53,649 bases of DNA from Roseburia sp. (GTDB taxonomy: Bacteria > Bacillota > Clostridia > Lachnospirales > Lachnospiraceae): positions 65,288 to 118,936 of the forward strand of contig JAMPFA010000002.1 of assembly GCA_023664725.1 (NCBI GenBank), written 5' to 3'. A program made the translations under genes and the position numbers. Shown piece by piece: positions 1-9,242 of this stretch (its first letter is position 1; each line of letters starts with the position of its first letter). Under the pieces are notes generated by a model. The model made no database searches. It was not told the origin of the DNA and saw only the letters and a list, made by a program, of their open reading frames with translations.

Positions 1-60
1 ATGGCAATATATGGAAGAATTATTTGACTAAGTATAATTCGGTCAGTACACTAGTATTGA
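1..60. repeat. Partial repeat end (third copy, orientation opposite to the 35.3-kb copy)
   Basis: The segment at about 41-54 (GGTCAGTACACTAG) is the reverse complement of CTAGTGTACTGACC at 35319-35332. Similarity continues outward for roughly another dozen bases with two mismatches (TATACTTAG against TATATTTAG when compared in the same direction). It therefore looks like one end of the same small repeat family seen at 35.2-35.3 kb. The rest of 1-221 is AT-rich, shows no gene I can recognise, and leads into a gene relic. The other end of this copy was not found, so its limits are unknown. Confidence 0.45.
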
Positions 61-221
61 CAAGGCACTAATTAAAGAAACTGATTCAGTGAATGTCAGG
101 CTATTATGTGTAAGACTGTGTAATGCAGCACAAACTTACCACAATGAAAATAAACAAAAATTCAATTTCTTTAATTATCGTATAAAAGATAGAGATACAG
201 AATAGAGGAATTTTAATTACA

Positions 222-455
222 TTGCTTGCGGCGGCGTTTATCAAGGCTGCGGAGAGCAAAGGCCATAAGGTGACCAGGTTTGACGCTGCAATGGGAAATG
301 TAGGGGGATGCTGCGCCTGCGAAACTTGTTTGAAATCAGGGAAGGCCTGTTCCTTTGATGATTTCAACACCATAGCCCCGGCTATTTTGGAAGCAGGTGA
401 CATTGATAAGACAGACGGATGTAAACAGGCAGCTGATCTGGCTGGCAAATTTTAA
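222..455 (+). pseudogene. Flavodoxin / NADPH-dependent FMN reductase relic, internally deleted
   Basis: The 77 codons read as a flavodoxin-family protein that lacks both the beginning and the middle. The first part carries the Cys-rich segment after the first helix (GGCCACETCLKSGKACSFDD). After EAGDIDKTDGCKQAADLAGKF-type residues the frame stops, and those are typical last residues of the family. The N-terminal FMN phosphate loop (usually GSPRxxGNT) is absent, and so is the central sheet with the flavin-contact loop. A complete relative of about 194 residues is at 51514. The frame opens at a TTG with no ribosome binding site. I read this as a dead remnant joined by an in-frame deletion; the family call is fairly sure, expression is unlikely. 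Confidence 0.6.
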
Positions 456-874
456 GGAATATCAAGGGTTACTACATATTTGGGGTAGTGATACCCCATT
501 CCCTCTGCCACATACTTTGTTGCAGAATCAAACAATTCACGCATGGACAAAACAGCAGTCCATGTCTCCTCTATATCACAGCCCAAATAGGTGCGCAGAT
601 AACTTTCATATTCTTCTTTTTTGAGAAAGCGGTGCAGATACTTTGCAGACTTCCCAACGCTCACGCTAAAATCTGTTAATATGCGGCCTTCCAGGAGAGC
701 ATTTATCGCCAGTTCCATGGCTGTCTGAAATGTATGGTTTCCCCAGTTTCTTCCGTAATGTTTTTCCACATCTGCAAGAGAGTCTGCGGTAAAGTACCAT
801 CTCTTTTGTCTCCCGGTAAAAGCAGTCGGTAGTCCAGGTCTTGTACCTGCGAAAGGGAAATTTAGCTTTTTCAA
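452..874 (-). pseudogene. Aminoglycoside 6-adenylyltransferase-like C-terminal relic
   Basis: The last ~75 residues align by eye with the C-terminal helical domain of ANT(6)/AadE streptomycin adenylyltransferases: a DFSVSVGKSAKYLHRFL segment, a WTAVLSMRELF helix and a GYHYPKY end. The nucleotidyltransferase core with its G-S-x-x...D-x-D metal site is missing, so it cannot be an active enzyme. The upstream half (about residues 1-60) is not recognisable and may come from another gene or from non-coding sequence read through. It overlaps the flavodoxin relic by four bases on the opposite strand, a junction of two dead genes. A whole nucleotidyltransferase of a different subfamily is at 50693. 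Confidence 0.45.
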
Positions 875-920
875 GAGTTTTTTGAGTATAACATGGTAAG
901 TGGGATTATAAAAGGTCCCC

Positions 921-949
921 TTGTAAAATTCCCGTTTTTATCATATAAT
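921..949 (+). promoter_or_regulatory. Sigma-A promoter of the murE-thiN operon
   Basis: TTGTAA (921-926) and TATAAT (944-949) are separated by exactly 17 bases. The promoter lies inside the upstream extension of the murE frame, so the real murE start must be downstream of it. Confidence 0.7.
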
Positions 950-1033
950 AGTGTGAATGTGTTTGTAAGGAACTGTTTGAACTTGGCAGTTTCTGAAATG
1001 CCCGGAGAAGTGGGACGGGAAAGGGTGAAAAAT

Positions 1034-2497
1034 ATGAGAGAACTGAATAAATTATTGGAGCGTCTGGATTATAAAGTAACGCAGGGAAGCCTTGACAAAA
1101 CGATCACCGACCTTGTGTATGATTCCAGGAAAGTGACAAAGGACTCCCTCTTTGTCTGCGTGAAAGGCGCCCAGGTGGACGGCCACAGCTTTGCGGGGGA
1201 GGTGGCGGAAAAAGGAGCCAGCGTCCTTGTTGTGATGGATGAGGTGTCTGTGCCGGAAAATGTGACGGTGATTAAAGTGGAGGATACCAGATATGCCCTG
1301 GCGCTTTTGTCGGCGGCCTATTTTGATCATCCCGCCAATGACCTGAAAGTCATTGGCGTCACAGGAACCAAGGGAAAAACCACCACCACTTATATGGTCA
1401 AATCCATTTTGGAGGGAGCAGGCCATAAGGTGGGGCTTATTGGAACCATCGAGGCCATCATCGGGGAGGAAGTCATTCCCTCCGCCAATACCACGCCGGA
1501 ATCTTACCTGATTCAGAAATATTTCCGCAAGATGGCGGACTGTGGATGTGACTGCTGTGTGATGGAAGTTTCCTCTCAGGGGCTTATGATGCACAGAACC
1601 GCAGGATTTGAGTTTGAGATTGGAATTTTTACCAATTTGGAGCCGGATCATATCGGTCCAAATGAGCACGCCAGCTTTGAAGAGTATATGGCATGCAAAG
1701 GACTTTTGTTTCGGCAGTGCAAGATCGGAATCGTAAATATAGACGATGCCCACTGTCAGGATGTGTTAAAAGGCCATACCTGCCAGGTGGAGACCTTTGG
1801 TTTTTCCGAAAGGGCAGATCTTAGGGCAGAACATATGCAGTGTATCCACAGGCCGGGATATCTTGGAGTGGCATATCATTTAGCAGGGCTTTTGGATTTT
1901 GATGTGGAGATAGATGTGCCGGGAAAATTCAGTGTATACAATTCCCTTACCGCTATTGCCATCTGTCGTCATTTCGGGGTTTCCGTGGAAGTGATGAAAA
2001 AGGCCTTGAAGGAGGCAAAGACAAAGGGAAGGATCGAGATGGTGAAAGTCTCTGATGAATTTACCCTGATGATTGACTATGCTCACAATGCCATGAGCTT
2101 AGAGAGCCTTCTCACCACCTTAAAAGAGTATGAGCCGGGAAGACTTGTATGTCTCTTTGGCTGTGGCGGGAACCGGGCAAAATCCAGGCGTTATGAGATG
2201 GGAGAGGTTTCCGGCAATCTGGCGGATCTGACCATCATCACCTCAGACAATCCCAGGTTTGAAGAACCCCAGGCAATTATCGACGATATCAAGGTGGGGA
2301 TTGGAAAGACCAAGGGAGAGTATGTGGAGATTATTGACAGGAAAGAGGCGATCCGTTACGCCATTAGGAATGGCAGGCCCGGGGATGTGATCGTTCTTGC
2401 GGGAAAAGGCCATGAGGACTACCAGGAGATCAAGGGGAAAAAATATCCTATGGATGAAAGAGATTTGATCGCTGATATACTAAAGGAAGGAATATGA
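1034..2497 (+). CDS. murE: UDP-N-acetylmuramoyl-tripeptide synthetase (meso-DAP adding type)
   Basis: This is a Mur ligase of 487 residues that adds the third stem-peptide residue to UDP-MurNAc-L-Ala-D-Glu in the cytoplasm. Visible motifs are the ATP loop GVTGTKGKTTTT at residues 108-119, the catalytic-domain stretch MIDYAHN at 346-352, and DNPR at 405-408. DNPR is the motif that selects meso-diaminopimelate rather than lysine, which agrees with the Ddh gene at 28845. The frame is open back to 893, but I choose the ATG at 1034: it starts the usual N-terminus (MRELN), has AAAGGGTG just upstream, and the operon promoter sits at 921-949 inside the longer frame. Its end overlaps priA by four bases, so the two are probably translationally coupled. 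It is the first gene of a 12-gene operon. Confidence 0.95.
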   Translation: MRELNKLLERLDYKVTQGSLDKTITDLVYDSRKVTKDSLFVCVKGAQVDGHSFAGEVAEKGASVLVVMDEVSVPENVTVIKVEDTRYALALLSAAYFDHPANDLKVIGVTGTKGKTTTTYMVKSILEGAGHKVGLIGTIEAIIGEEVIPSANTTPESYLIQKYFRKMADCGCDCCVMEVSSQGLMMHRTAGFEFEIGIFTNLEPDHIGPNEHASFEEYMACKGLLFRQCKIGIVNIDDAHCQDVLKGHTCQVETFGFSERADLRAEHMQCIHRPGYLGVAYHLAGLLDFDVEIDVPGKFSVYNSLTAIAICRHFGVSVEVMKKALKEAKTKGRIEMVKVSDEFTLMIDYAHNAMSLESLLTTLKEYEPGRLVCLFGCGGNRAKSRRYEMGEVSGNLADLTIITSDNPRFEEPQAIIDDIKVGIGKTKGEYVEIIDRKEAIRYAIRNGRPGDVIVLAGKGHEDYQEIKGKKYPMDERDLIADILKEGI

Positions 2498-4725
2498 TAT
2501 TCTTTGCAAATATTATAATAGATATATCCCTTACAAAACTGGATAAGACGTTTCAGTACCGGATACCGGAGGAACTTTTTTCACAGGTCCATCCCGGGGT
2601 TCAGGTGCTTGTGCCCTTTGGCAGCGGAAACCGCAGCATCAGAGGGTATGTACTGGAAGTGACAGACAAACCGGAATTTGATCTGGAAAAGATAAAGGAT
2701 ATCCTCGCCATAGCAGAAGAAGGCGTGGAGATTCAGGGACAGCTCATCGCTCTGGCATCCTGGATGCGGAAAAATTACGGCGGCACTATGAACCAGGCGT
2801 TAAAGACGGTAATTCCCATAAAACAGAAGACAAAAGCAAAAGAAAACCGCAGAGTGGAACTTTTGTTACCTATGGAGAAGGCAAAAGAACAGCTTAACCT
2901 TTATGAAAAAAAGCACAACACTGCAAGGGCAAGGCTTTTACAGGAGCTGCTCTGTCATGGTAATATTGACTATGATATTGTAACCCACAAGTTAAATGTG
3001 GCAGGCTCTGTGGTAAAGGCATTAGAAGAGCAGGGGATTTTAAAAGTGAGCCATACCAGAGTTTACCGGAATCCCGTGGCACATTTACAGAGCAGAGGGT
3101 ATGATATTGTGTTAAACCATGCCCAGCAGAATGCGGTAGATCAGGTATTAGCAGACAGGGATCAGGGAATTTTTGCCACCTACCTGCTCCACGGCGTTAC
3201 AGGCAGCGGAAAGACGGAAGTCTACATGGAGCTTATCGCCCATGTGATCGGGGAGGGAAAAGCGGCGATCATGCTGATACCGGAAATTGCCCTGACCTAT
3301 CAGACGGTGATGCGGTTTTATGGCCGGTTTGGAGGGCGGGTTTCGATCTTAAATTCAAAAATGTCTGCCGGAGAGAGATATGACCAGTTCCTTCGGGCAA
3401 AAAGAGGGGAAATCGACATTATGATTGGACCAAGGTCTGCACTGTTTACCCCTTTTTCCCATTTGGGACTGATTATTATAGATGAAGAACATGAAAACAG
3501 TTATAAAAGTGAGACAGTTCCCAGGTATCACGCCAGGGAGACAGCTATACAGCGGGGGAAAATGACAGAGGCCTCTGTGGTGCTTGGCTCCGCCACGCCT
3601 TCTCTGGAAAGCTATTACAGGGCAGAGCAGGGCATGTACCGTCTCCTTACTTTAAAACAGCGGGTGAAGGAAAAACCTCTGCCCATCTGTCATACCGTAG
3701 ATTTAAGGGAGGAGTTAAAGGCGGGAAACCGTTCCATTTTAAGCAGGAAACTTATGGAGTTGATGTCGGAGCGGCTTTCTAAAAAGCAGCAGATTATGCT
3801 GTTTTTAAACAGAAGGGGGATATCGGGTTTTGTGTCCTGCCGAAGCTGCGGGGAAGTGATGAAGTGTCCCCACTGTGATGTGTCCTTAAGCCTTCACAGA
3901 AATAACAGATTAATCTGTCATTATTGTGGATATGAGAAAGATCTGCCGGGAACTTGTCCCACCTGTGGTTCCAGGTATATCAGTGGTTTTAAGGCGGGAA
4001 CCCAGAAAATAGAGGAATTGGTGAGTGCATGCTTTCCGAAAGCCAAAATTCTTCGCATGGATTTTGACACTACAAGGAAAAAGGGAAGCTATGAGGAGAT
4101 CCTCTCTGCGTTTTCCGCAGGGGAGGCAGATATCCTCATCGGAACCCAGATGATCGTAAAAGGACACGATTTCCCAAACGTAACTCTGGTGGGGATCCTG
4201 GCGGCGGATATGTCCATGTATGTGAATGACTACTGTGCCACGGAGCGCACATTTGCCCTTCTCACTCAGGCAGCAGGAAGGGCTGGCAGGGGAAATATGC
4301 CAGGGGAAGTTGTAATCCAGACTTACAATCCGGAACATTTTGCCATAAAGACGGCAGAAGTTCAGGATTATGAGTCATTTTACCAAAAAGAGATTACATA
4401 CCGGAAAATGATGCATTATCCCCCGGTATTTCACATGGCTGTTGTGATTTTCACAAGTGAAGATGAGACCTCGGCAGTGCAGGCGTCTATTCGCCTGGCA
4501 CGGGTGATAAAGAATACCAGGATTGAAAACCTGCAGGTCATCGGCCCTGCCGGGGCAGCAGTGGCAAAAGTAAAAGATATCTATCGCCAGGTAATTTACT
4601 TAAAGCATCCGGAATATGAAAGTCTGGTTACTTTAAAAGACCGCCTGGAGTTATTTATAAAAGAAAAACAGGATATGACACAGGTGAACATCACCTTTGA
4701 TTTTGACCCTATAGGGGGATTTTAG
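2494..4725 (+). CDS. priA: Primosomal protein N' (PriA helicase)
   Basis: This is a superfamily 2 DNA helicase of 743 residues that reloads the replication machinery at stalled forks. The N-terminal 3'-end-binding domain (about 1-200) is followed by the helicase core with Walker A GVTGSGKTE (234-242) and Walker B DEEH. Between the two RecA lobes is the zinc-binding insert with paired CxxC motifs (CRSCG, CPHCD, CHYCG, CPTCG). The late helicase motif QAAGRAGRG is present. Length and domain order are normal. It starts on the ATG that overlaps the murE stop, a layout shared by many Clostridia. Confidence 0.95.
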   Translation: MIFFANIIIDISLTKLDKTFQYRIPEELFSQVHPGVQVLVPFGSGNRSIRGYVLEVTDKPEFDLEKIKDILAIAEEGVEIQGQLIALASWMRKNYGGTMNQALKTVIPIKQKTKAKENRRVELLLPMEKAKEQLNLYEKKHNTARARLLQELLCHGNIDYDIVTHKLNVAGSVVKALEEQGILKVSHTRVYRNPVAHLQSRGYDIVLNHAQQNAVDQVLADRDQGIFATYLLHGVTGSGKTEVYMELIAHVIGEGKAAIMLIPEIALTYQTVMRFYGRFGGRVSILNSKMSAGERYDQFLRAKRGEIDIMIGPRSALFTPFSHLGLIIIDEEHENSYKSETVPRYHARETAIQRGKMTEASVVLGSATPSLESYYRAEQGMYRLLTLKQRVKEKPLPICHTVDLREELKAGNRSILSRKLMELMSERLSKKQQIMLFLNRRGISGFVSCRSCGEVMKCPHCDVSLSLHRNNRLICHYCGYEKDLPGTCPTCGSRYISGFKAGTQKIEELVSACFPKAKILRMDFDTTRKKGSYEEILSAFSAGEADILIGTQMIVKGHDFPNVTLVGILAADMSMYVNDYCATERTFALLTQAAGRAGRGNMPGEVVIQTYNPEHFAIKTAEVQDYESFYQKEITYRKMMHYPPVFHMAVVIFTSEDETSAVQASIRLARVIKNTRIENLQVIGPAGAAVAKVKDIYRQVIYLKHPEYESLVTLKDRLELFIKEKQDMTQVNITFDFDPIGGF

Positions 4726-4746
4726 AAAGCAAGATGGAGGAGTATT

Positions 4747-5217
4747 ATGGCACTTAGGACAATTCGTATGCAGGGAGATGCGGTTCTCACAAAAAAATGC
4801 AGGGAGATCACGGAGATGACTCCCAAAATTGAGATGTTGATAGATGATATGTTAGAGACCATGTATGAGGCTCAGGGAGTGGGACTGGCAGCGCCCCAGG
4901 TGGGAATTTTAAAGCGGGTAGTGGTCATTGATATCGGGGACGGTCCGTTAGTGCTGATCAATCCGGTGATCATCTCCTCTGACGGGGAGCAGACTGGGGG
5001 AGAAGGGTGCCTTAGCCTTCCGGGGATGGCAGGTCAGGTCACAAGGCCAAACCATGTGGTAGCAAAAGCCTATGACAGGTATATGAACGAGATTACCGTG
5101 GAGGGGATAGACCTTCTGGCAAGGGCCATCTGCCATGAGGTAGATCATCTGGAGGGCCATATGTATACGGAGTTTGTAGAGGGAGAGCTCTACGAGGTAT
5201 CTTACGAGGAGGAATAA
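4747..5217 (+). CDS. def: Peptide deformylase
   Basis: This 156-residue metalloenzyme removes the formyl group from the first methionine of new proteins. All three family motifs are present: GVGLAAPQVG (about 44-53), EGCLSLPG with the metal-binding Cys, and HEVDHLEG with the two metal-binding His and the catalytic Glu. A clear GGAGG lies before the ATG at 4747. It is followed after 2 bases by fmt, which makes the formyl-Met-tRNA whose product this enzyme processes. The short form with an early C-terminus is normal for Clostridia. Confidence 0.96.
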   Translation: MALRTIRMQGDAVLTKKCREITEMTPKIEMLIDDMLETMYEAQGVGLAAPQVGILKRVVVIDIGDGPLVLINPVIISSDGEQTGGEGCLSLPGMAGQVTRPNHVVAKAYDRYMNEITVEGIDLLARAICHEVDHLEGHMYTEFVEGELYEVSYEEE

Positions 5218-5219
5218 AT

Positions 5220-6149
5220 ATGCGGGTAGTGTTTATGGGTACCCCGGATTTTGCGGCAGGTATTTTGGAGGCAGTAGTGTCTGCGGGCCATGAGGTGGTA
5301 TTGGCAGTGACCCAGCCGGATAAGCCAAAGGGCAGGGGAAAGGCAATGCAGCCCACCCCGGTAAAGGAATGTGCCCGCTCAAAAGGGATTGAAGTGTATC
5401 AGCCGAAAAAAGTCCGGGAGGCGGAATGTGTGGAGTTTATCCGAAAAAAAGAGCCGGAAATTATTGTGGTGGCCGCTTTTGGACAGATCCTTCCAAAAGA
5501 AATCCTGGATATGCCAAAATATGGCTGTGTCAACGTGCACGCCTCATTGCTGCCAAAATACCGTGGAGCAGCCCCCATCCAGTGGGCAGTGATAGACGGG
5601 GAAAAAGTTTCCGGCGTCACCATTATGCGCATGGACGTGGGACTTGACACAGGAGATATCATCGAGAAGGCGGAAGTGGAACTCTCCCCTCAGGAGACAG
5701 GGGGAAGCCTTTTTGACAAACTGGAAGAACTGGGAGCAGGCCTTTTGGTGCGCACTATGGAAAAAATAGAAAAGGGCACTGCAACATACACAAAGCAGGA
5801 GGAATCAGAGGCCACCCATGTGGGGATGATAAAAAAAGAGATGGGCTGTATCTTATGGGAAAGGCCCGCAGTGGAGATCGAGCGGCTGATCCGGGGATTA
5901 AACCCCTGGCCAAGTGCATATACCAGGATAAATGAGAAAACACTAAAAATATGGAGAGCCTTGCCGGAAGCTGGCGGGGATGCCTCAAAAGCCGGAGAGG
6001 TTGCCTTGGTAAATAAGAAAGAACTGAAAATATATACCGGGGAGGGAGTGCTCTCGCTGTTGGAAGTTCAGCTGGAGGGGAAGAAGCGTATGGATATCGA
6101 AGCTTTTCTCCGTGGATATGAAGTGGCGGCGGATATGAAACTTGGATGA
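5220..6149 (+). CDS. fmt: Methionyl-tRNA formyltransferase
   Basis: This 309-residue enzyme transfers a formyl group from 10-formyl-tetrahydrofolate to initiator Met-tRNA. The N-terminal folate-binding domain carries the formyltransferase signature: N(V)HASLLPKYRGAAP near residues 104-118, then the catalytic Asp in a MRMDVGLDTGDI segment. The C-terminal OB-fold that binds tRNA starts near residue 210. The gene sits directly after def with no room for a separate promoter, so the start and end of the formylation cycle are made from one message. Confidence 0.95.
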   Translation: MRVVFMGTPDFAAGILEAVVSAGHEVVLAVTQPDKPKGRGKAMQPTPVKECARSKGIEVYQPKKVREAECVEFIRKKEPEIIVVAAFGQILPKEILDMPKYGCVNVHASLLPKYRGAAPIQWAVIDGEKVSGVTIMRMDVGLDTGDIIEKAEVELSPQETGGSLFDKLEELGAGLLVRTMEKIEKGTATYTKQEESEATHVGMIKKEMGCILWERPAVEIERLIRGLNPWPSAYTRINEKTLKIWRALPEAGGDASKAGEVALVNKKELKIYTGEGVLSLLEVQLEGKKRMDIEAFLRGYEVAADMKLG

Positions 6150-6169
6150 AAGAGAAAGGATGATAGCTT

Positions 6170-6886
6170 ATGGGATATGGATACGGATATTACAGTTGGT
6201 GGGATCCCACCTATTTTCTGGTGATCATCGGAGCAGTAATCTGTATGATTGCCTCCGCAAGAGTTAAGACAACTTTTAATAAATATTCTAAATATCGCAG
6301 CAGAACAAATATGACCGGGGCAGAGGCGGCTCAGAGAGTGCTTCGCTCTGCGGGGATCACAGACGTGGTCATCCGCCATGTATCGGGGAGTCTGACAGAC
6401 CATTATGATCCGAGGAACAAGACATTAAATCTTTCTGACAGTGTGTATGGTTCCACGTCGGTGGCAGCCATCGGCGTGGCGGCCCACGAGTGCGGCCATG
6501 CCATTCAGCATCAGAAAAGCTATGCGCCTCTAAGTATTAGAAGTGCCATTGTTCCGGTTGCCAATATCGGTTCCACTCTAGCCTGGCCCCTGATTGTGAT
6601 CGGACTGTTCTTTTCCAGCACCACAGGTTCTCTTCTCATCAACCTGGGAATCCTCTGCTTTTCCCTGGCGGTGTTGTTTCAGCTTGTGACCCTTCCGGTG
6701 GAGTTTGATGCATCCAGGCGGGCAGTTCGGATTCTTGACAGCACAGGGATTTTAAGCGAGCAGGAGCTGCCCATGACGAGAAAAGTGTTAAAGGCGGCAG
6801 CCCTCACCTATGTGGCAGGGGCGGCGGCAGCTATTTTACAGCTCTTGCGTCTCATTATTCTGTTTGGAGGAAGAAATGACGACTGA
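6170..6886 (+). CDS. Zinc membrane metallopeptidase (YugP-like, Zn_peptidase_2 family)
   Basis: This 238-residue membrane protein has the zinc protease motif HECGH near residues 107-111, with a likely third ligand Glu in VEFDASRRA near 185. There is one N-terminal membrane segment after the Gly/Tyr-rich start (MGYGYGYYSWWDP), a pair of hydrophobic segments around residues 125-180, and a last hydrophobic stretch near the C-terminus. It matches the PF04298 family, whose Bacillus member is YugP; substrates are not established. Within this operon it is always near fmt and rsmB in many Clostridia, which hints at a housekeeping role. The gene overlaps the start of rsmB. Confidence 0.85.
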   Translation: MGYGYGYYSWWDPTYFLVIIGAVICMIASARVKTTFNKYSKYRSRTNMTGAEAAQRVLRSAGITDVVIRHVSGSLTDHYDPRNKTLNLSDSVYGSTSVAAIGVAAHECGHAIQHQKSYAPLSIRSAIVPVANIGSTLAWPLIVIGLFFSSTTGSLLINLGILCFSLAVLFQLVTLPVEFDASRRAVRILDSTGILSEQELPMTRKVLKAAALTYVAGAAAAILQLLRLIILFGGRNDD

Positions 6887-8204
6887 TGGGGTAAACACCA
6901 GGGAGCTGGTGCTTGAGACGCTTCTTAGCGTTGAAAAAGGAGAAATCTACAGTCATATTGCACTTTCCGCCCTGCTGGATAAGTATCAGTATCTGACCAA
7001 GCAGGAGAGAAGCTTTATCACCAGGGTGACTATGGGCACTTTAGAGCGGAAGCTTGAGATGGATTATATTATTGACTGTTTTTCCAAAGTGAACGTGAAA
7101 AAAATGAAGCCGGTAATCTTATGTATTCTTCGGATGAGTGTTTACCAGCTAAAATATATGGATTCTGTGCCGGATTCTGCCGTGTGCAACGAGGCGGTGA
7201 AGCTGGCAGTTCGGAAAGGTTTTGGCAGCTTGAAGGGATTTGTCAACGGAGTGCTTCGGAATATCAGCAGAAATCTTTCCCAGGTGGTTTACCCGGATGG
7301 GGAGAGGCAGCCCCTAAAGGCGCTGTCCATCCGCTGTTCCATCCCGGAGTGGATTTTGGAGCAGTGGGAAAAGGATTACGGATGGGAAAAGACAGAGTCC
7401 GTGGCGGAATCTTTCCTGTTACAGGGGAGGACAACTGCCCGGGTAAACACTATGCAGACCACCAGAGAAAAATTGATATTAGATTTAAAAAGTCAGGGAA
7501 TCCAGGCAGAAACAGTAGAATTAAAAGACTATCCAGATTTTAAGGAAGGGTTGTACATATGGGATTACGACTATCTCTCAAAAATAGAGGAGTTTAATGA
7601 GGGACAGTTTTATATACAGGATTTAAGTTCTATGCTCCCGGCTTATCTTCTCGCCCCAAAGAAAGGAGATTTTGTGGTGGATGTGTGTGCGGCTCCGGGA
7701 GGAAAAAGCCTTCATGCGGCAGAGTTGATGGAGGGCAGCGGGCTGGTGGAGGCAAGGGATCTGACAGAATATAAAGTGGATTTAATAAAAGAAAATATCC
7801 GCCGTGTGAAAGCCTCCAACGTGAAAGCGGTAAAGTGGGATGCCTGTATTTTGGATGAATCTATTGTGGGAAAAGCGGACGGTGTCATTGCGGATCTGCC
7901 CTGTTCCGGCCTTGGAGTTCTGGGGAAAAAGCCAGAGATCCGCTGCCGTATCACCAGAAAACAGGAGGAAGAGCTTGCAGGGCTTCAGAGGCAGATCCTT
8001 GCCAATGCCTGCTTGTATGTAAAACCCGGGGGAACGCTCTTGTATTCCACCTGTACGGTAAATAAAATGGAAAATGAGGACAACACCAGCTGGTTTTTGA
8101 AAAATCATCCGGAGTTTTCATTGATCAAAGAACGCCAGATCTTTCCCGACGAGGGATATGGAGACGGTTTTTATCTGGCAAAAATGATTCGGAGCAAAAC
8201 ATGA
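6876..8204 (+). CDS. rsmB: 16S rRNA (cytosine(967)-C(5))-methyltransferase RsmB
   Basis: This is a 442-residue m5C methyltransferase. It has an N-terminal NusB-like RNA-binding domain (about 1-140) and a C-terminal SAM-dependent domain with the SAM loop VDVCAAPGGKS. Both catalytic cysteines are present, in DLPCSG and in YSTCT. A longer frame starts at 6810, but the ATG at 6876 follows a GGAGGAAG ribosome binding site and gives the family's normal N-terminus, so I use it. It overlaps the upstream peptidase by 11 bases and the downstream rlmN by 4, consistent with translational coupling. Confidence 0.93.
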   Translation: MTTDGVNTRELVLETLLSVEKGEIYSHIALSALLDKYQYLTKQERSFITRVTMGTLERKLEMDYIIDCFSKVNVKKMKPVILCILRMSVYQLKYMDSVPDSAVCNEAVKLAVRKGFGSLKGFVNGVLRNISRNLSQVVYPDGERQPLKALSIRCSIPEWILEQWEKDYGWEKTESVAESFLLQGRTTARVNTMQTTREKLILDLKSQGIQAETVELKDYPDFKEGLYIWDYDYLSKIEEFNEGQFYIQDLSSMLPAYLLAPKKGDFVVDVCAAPGGKSLHAAELMEGSGLVEARDLTEYKVDLIKENIRRVKASNVKAVKWDACILDESIVGKADGVIADLPCSGLGVLGKKPEIRCRITRKQEEELAGLQRQILANACLYVKPGGTLLYSTCTVNKMENEDNTSWFLKNHPEFSLIKERQIFPDEGYGDGFYLAKMIRSKT

Positions 8205-9241
8205 CAGAAAAAGCAGATATCAAATCCATGAATCTTTCTGAACTTACGGAATATGTGATTTCCCTGGGAGAAAAGGGGTTTCGGGCAGGGCAGCTCTATC
8301 AGTGGATGCATGAAAAACTTGCAGTATCTATAGAGAATATGAGCAATCTCCCAAAGAGTTTTCAGGGAAAATTAAAAGAGGAATGTATTTATACAGTACT
8401 AGAAAAGACGGATGTTCAGGTGTCAAAGGACGGCACAAGAAAGTATCTTTTCTGCCTGGCGGACGGAAATGTGATCGAGAGTGTTTTGATGCGCTATAAG
8501 TTTGGCAATTCTGTGTGTATATCCTCCCAGGCGGGATGCAGGATGGGGTGCAGATTCTGCGCCTCCACCTTAGAGGGGCTGGTGAGGAACCTCACTCCGG
8601 CGGAGATGCTAGAGCAGGTGTATCAGATTGCCAGGGACACCGGGGAACGGGTGAGTCATGTGGTGGTGATGGGAACCGGTGAGCCATTGGACAATTTTGA
8701 CAATCTTCTGCGGTTTATTGAGCTTTTGACCAGTGAAAAGGGAATGAATTTGAGTCAGCGGAATATTACTGTGTCCACCTGCGGCATTGTGCCAGGGATA
8801 AAAGAACTGGCGGAAAAGAAGCTGCAGATTACCCTGGCGCTCTCCCTTCATGCCCCCTCTCAGGAGAAGAGGAGAGAGCTTATGCCCATTGCGAACAAGT
8901 ATGAGCTAAAAGACGTGATTTTGGTCTGCCGGGAATATGTAAAAATGACAGGCAGGAGGATCACTTTTGAGTACAGTCTGGTGGCGGGGAAAAATGATTC
9001 CAAGGAGGATGCAAAAGAGCTTTACTCGCTTATAAAGGGGATAAACTGTCATGTAAATCTGATCCCGGTAAACCCTATAAAAGAGCGGGATTTTAAGAAA
9101 CCTGAGAAAAGAGATGTCCAGGGATTTAAAAATAAACTTGAAAAATATGGAATAAATGTTACTATAAGAAGAGAAATGGGCCAGGATATAGATGGTGCCT
9201 GTGGACAATTACGTAAAAAATACATGGAAAGGCAGGGATAG
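8201..9241 (+). CDS. rlmN: Dual-specificity RNA methyltransferase RlmN (radical SAM)
   Basis: This 346-residue radical SAM enzyme methylates C2 of an adenine in 23S rRNA and in some tRNAs. The [4Fe-4S] motif CRMGCRFC is near residues 112-119. The second essential cysteine, which accepts the methyl group, is in the C-terminal segment GACGQLR (near residue 336). The GTGEPLDNFDN motif is also present. It starts on the ATGA overlap with rsmB, so two rRNA methyltransferases are coupled. The frame ends two bases before the prpC start, so all three are one transcript. Confidence 0.95.
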   Translation: MTEKADIKSMNLSELTEYVISLGEKGFRAGQLYQWMHEKLAVSIENMSNLPKSFQGKLKEECIYTVLEKTDVQVSKDGTRKYLFCLADGNVIESVLMRYKFGNSVCISSQAGCRMGCRFCASTLEGLVRNLTPAEMLEQVYQIARDTGERVSHVVVMGTGEPLDNFDNLLRFIELLTSEKGMNLSQRNITVSTCGIVPGIKELAEKKLQITLALSLHAPSQEKRRELMPIANKYELKDVILVCREYVKMTGRRITFEYSLVAGKNDSKEDAKELYSLIKGINCHVNLIPVNPIKERDFKKPEKRDVQGFKNKLEKYGINVTIRREMGQDIDGACGQLRKKYMERQG

Positions 9242-9242
9242 C

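Noticed and set aside
1052-1753. 233-codon open frame on the minus strand inside murE
   Set aside because: It lies wholly within an undoubted murE, is rich in His and Arg as expected from the antisense of a Gly/Asp-rich gene, and has no ribosome site.
7121-7543. 140-codon + frame inside rsmB
   Set aside because: Shadow frame of rsmB with no family motif and no ribosome site.
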